From the NCBI GenBank assembly GCA_948566455.1, contig CAOYQO010000016.1, positions 13,722-77,721 on the forward strand: 64,000 nucleotides of DNA, given 5' to 3'. The notes beneath the pieces are model-generated. The model was not told the DNA's origin and made no database searches. It worked only from the letters and a program-made list of their open reading frames with translations. Numbering within the stretch: position 1 is the first letter of the stretch; each line of letters starts with the position of its first letter. The position numbers and the translations under genes were made by a program. Source of the DNA: an uncultured Phocaeicola sp. (GTDB taxonomy: Bacteria > Bacteroidota > Bacteroidia > Bacteroidales > Bacteroidaceae). This document shows positions 62,036 through 64,000 of this stretch, one piece after another.

Positions 62036-63622
62036 ATGAAAAGACAACTACTCCTATTTATTCATTTATTACCTGCATTGCTGTTTGCACAGCAAGAAGT
62101 TATCTTCCCTGATGATTTTAAAACGAACGCTTTAGATGGGAAAGAAGTGACTATTACTAATACACTGACGCTGACAAACAATTACAGCTATGCCTACGGT
62201 TCAATCACTCTTTCTGACGGTCCGCTATGGACTCCCACAGAAAAGAATCTACCCGGTGTAGAGATGTTCAATCAAAAGAATAAAGAGAATCAAGATAATC
62301 AGATCACTGTAAAGCAAGGAGTTTATTCATTCACTGATGCAAATGGTACCTGTCGTATCGGACAGACCGTAGCAAAACTGACCGGAACCGCCAGTTACAG
62401 TAATGGAAAATACACCATTACGCTAACAAAAAAACCGGAATTTCAAGGCAATGAACGTCCCATAACCTGTGAGATTGAAGAAGATTATAATTTGAAAGTT
62501 GTCAGTTTTAATGTTGAGAACTACAAGGGAACTAATGACGTACAGCGAACCAAAATAGTAGCTGCACTGAAAGCCATGGATGCCGATATCTATGCCCTAC
62601 TTGAAGTTTTCGGTAACTCTTCACTGAATGATCTTTGCACTGCATTGAACACTGCCTGTCAAACAGACCAATATAAGTACATTGAGAATTCAACAGCTAA
62701 TCAAGGCATGGCCTGCTTCATTTATAACAGTAATACGGTAACTCCTTTCAGAGATCTCCAAAAAAACAAACTAGCTGACAACGGATATCTACCTGACCGA
62801 AAGATAGCACAGGCTTTTGATCTCAAGGCTAATAATGAGCGTTTTATCGTTTGCTTAAATCACTGGAAAGCAAAAGATAATAGCTATAATAAACCAGATG
62901 AATATGCCGATACAGGTGATGGTCAAGGTAGTCATGTTCTACGCCGTGTGCACGAAGCTGAAGCTACTCTTGAATTTATCAAAACTGTTACTGCCTATTT
63001 TGAAGATAAAGATGTCCTCATAGTTGGTGACTTAAACTCATACTCCAAAGAAGACCCCATCCGAGTACTGGAAGAAGGCGAATTGATAAATGAACTTCAA
63101 AAATATGCACCTAATGAATACAGCTATGCCTTTTTTAGCAACAATAGCTACGCAACCGGTTATTTAGACCATAGTTTTGCTACTGCTACATTGGATGCTC
63201 AAATACGTTATGCTCATCCTTTTCATATCAATGCCGATGAGCCTGATGCACTTAAAATTGGAGGTAAACCGCAAGAAGACAATATGTACCGCTGCTCCGA
63301 CCATAATCCTATCGTTACTTTCATAAAGCTGGGTACTACTACAGGTATTGAATCCCCTACCCTTTCACGCCCTGATATTGAGTTGATTGGTGATCCACGC
63401 AGTGGTTACCTTACTTTGGTGAGTAATACCGACTTTGTACTCATCCGTGCCGAAATTGTCAATATTGGCGGACAAATCATTGCTGCATATGATACCAACA
63501 ACACCGGAAATACGGAAAAGCACTTCACACTGCCTGTCAAAAACCTTGCGAGTGGCTTCTATCTAGTACGTGCCTACGATGCACAAAACAGATGCACGAC
63601 ATATAAGGTAGTACTTCCCTAA
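62036..63622 (+). CDS. Secreted EEP-fold protein with T9SS-like C-terminal domain
   Basis: A 528-residue exported protein. The start at 62036 gives a signal peptide (MKRQLLLFIHLLPALLFAQ). Residues about 22-150 form a beta-rich domain of unknown type; residues about 155-430 form an EEP catalytic domain with VSFNVENYKG, YALLEVFGN (Glu), VCLNHWKAK, VGDLNSYSKEDP and CSDHNPIVTF. The last 80 residues look like a type A sorting domain (VLIRAEIVNIGGQIIAAYD; LASGFYLVRAYDAQNR), the mark of type IX secretion cargo. Gut Bacteroides generally lack that system, so this tail may be a relic. Confidence 0.85.
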   Translation: MKRQLLLFIHLLPALLFAQQEVIFPDDFKTNALDGKEVTITNTLTLTNNYSYAYGSITLSDGPLWTPTEKNLPGVEMFNQKNKENQDNQITVKQGVYSFTDANGTCRIGQTVAKLTGTASYSNGKYTITLTKKPEFQGNERPITCEIEEDYNLKVVSFNVENYKGTNDVQRTKIVAALKAMDADIYALLEVFGNSSLNDLCTALNTACQTDQYKYIENSTANQGMACFIYNSNTVTPFRDLQKNKLADNGYLPDRKIAQAFDLKANNERFIVCLNHWKAKDNSYNKPDEYADTGDGQGSHVLRRVHEAEATLEFIKTVTAYFEDKDVLIVGDLNSYSKEDPIRVLEEGELINELQKYAPNEYSYAFFSNNSYATGYLDHSFATATLDAQIRYAHPFHINADEPDALKIGGKPQEDNMYRCSDHNPIVTFIKLGTTTGIESPTLSRPDIELIGDPRSGYLTLVSNTDFVLIRAEIVNIGGQIIAAYDTNNTGNTEKHFTLPVKNLASGFYLVRAYDAQNRCTTYKVVLP

Positions 63623-63681
63623 AACTTGACTAAGTGCCCGCAGCACAAACTTAGAAAGCGGTCATATCTTTTTATGCCATA

Positions 63682-63757
63682 CTTTATCCTTCCATATGCC
63701 ACAATTGTACATCTATGCCATTGATAGTAACGAGATGTGGCATATGGAAGGATAAAG
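63682..63757. repeat. Perfect 22-bp inverted repeat
   Basis: The arms begin CTTTATCCTTCC and end GGAAGGATAAAG, 22 bp each with no mismatch, flanking 32 bases. Follows the second EEP gene by 60 bp. Too long for a typical terminator and no T run follows. Confidence 0.8.
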
Positions 63758-63946
63758 CACAACATAAAAGATACCTATAACAACAACGATATCCACCGCA
63801 AATATGAGTATAAAAAATGGATTACCCTAAAACTCGAATGTAGGATGTCGATATTTGAATCCAGAGATCAAGTCGATAAAGCGAAGAAAAGAATACCCAT
63901 ACCTTGAAGTGAAGGGGAAAAGTAATAGAGGTAAGAGAAAAATATG

Positions 63947-63978
63947 AGGTTGTGTCAAAACTCTGGCACAACCTTTTT
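63947..63978 (+). terminator. Terminator-like hairpin near the window end
   Basis: AGGTTGTG, TCAAAACTCTGG, CACAACCT then TTTTTTA. GAGGTTGTGTCAAAAC is also reminiscent of the ends of some Bacteroides insertion sequences, so it may be a mobile-element end. Confidence 0.6.
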
Positions 63979-64000
63979 TATGCACAAAGCCCAGACTTTC

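Larger units (their letters stand above)
63623..64000. other. Terminal non-coding stretch with large inverted repeat
   Basis: No supported complete gene. It holds a perfect 22-bp inverted repeat (63682-63703 and 63736-63757, 32-base loop) and a hairpin at the end. Frames between them give a short product ending ...RIPIP with no recognised family; it may be a decayed element. The element may continue past the window. Confidence 0.5.

Noticed and set aside
1..64000. tRNA, rRNA or known riboswitch
   Set aside because: I looked for the usual tRNA T-arm and common riboswitch cores by eye and found none; a covariance-model search would be decisive.

Overview
This window is chromosomal DNA of a gut-type Bacteroidales bacterium, most probably the genus Bacteroides. 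Reasons: a TonB-dependent receptor, a carboxypeptidase-regulatory/beta-barrel receptor and a DUF5686 protein; a six-gene Na+-translocating NADH:quinone reductase operon; promoters of the Bacteroides type (TTTG, about 20 bp, TAnnTTTG) with few Shine-Dalgarno sequences; and many long intergenic palindromes built from iterated short words. I found no rRNA, tRNA, CRISPR array, prophage or intact insertion sequence. Most of the window is ordinary core genome with several small accessory features.

Layout. 1-6.5 kb: a metal-handling block with an AraC regulator converging on a copper-type P-ATPase, a periplasmic HMA metal-binding protein, a TonB receptor and a cysteine-rich secreted protein. 6.5-11.7 kb: a lipoprotein, rsmG, a metallo-beta-lactamase-fold hydrolase and gcvP. 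12-15.6 kb: a hemolysin III-type membrane protein, a frame-split acetyltransferase, and an ABC transporter/YtrA-like GntR module ending in a 37-residue membrane peptide, with a probable operator over its promoter. 15.7-19 kb: a large outer-membrane receptor, then about 1 kb of non-coding DNA holding a compound hairpin and two arrays with an exact 22-bp period. 19-28.5 kb: nitroreductase with a solitary HpaII-like endonuclease homologue, CDGSH protein, YigZ, glycerate kinase, flavoprotein, FKBP, aspartate dehydrogenase-like protein, a divergent 2-hydroxyacid dehydrogenase, two very small proteins, and an ECF sigma/anti-sigma pair divergent from a DUF6249 protein across a mirror-symmetric promoter.

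28.5-32.2 kb: serine biosynthesis operon (serC, serA, a 64-residue membrane protein, DUF1015 protein). 32.4-33.8 kb: DbpA-like RNA helicase. 33.9-39.7 kb: nqrA-F. 39.9-49.4 kb: C1-family aminopeptidase, BamA-like barrel, glycosyltransferase, hybrid sensor kinase, a carboxyltransferase without a biotin lysine, and a second ECF sigma factor. 49.7-63.6 kb: M16 peptidase, TRIC-type channel, UDP-GlcNAc 2-epimerase, glycosyltransferase, DUF5686 barrel, rarA, hydroxypyruvate reductase-like dehydrogenase and two endonuclease/exonuclease/phosphatase-fold proteins. The last 380 bp hold a perfect 22-bp inverted repeat and a terminator-like hairpin.

I did not find a clear-cut new multi-gene system. The best candidates for new biology are the solitary HpaII-fold protein with an altered active-site lysine, the 22-bp-phased intergenic arrays, the symmetric ECF promoter pair, the YtrA-like operator with its 37-residue membrane peptide, and the family of word-iterated palindromes.
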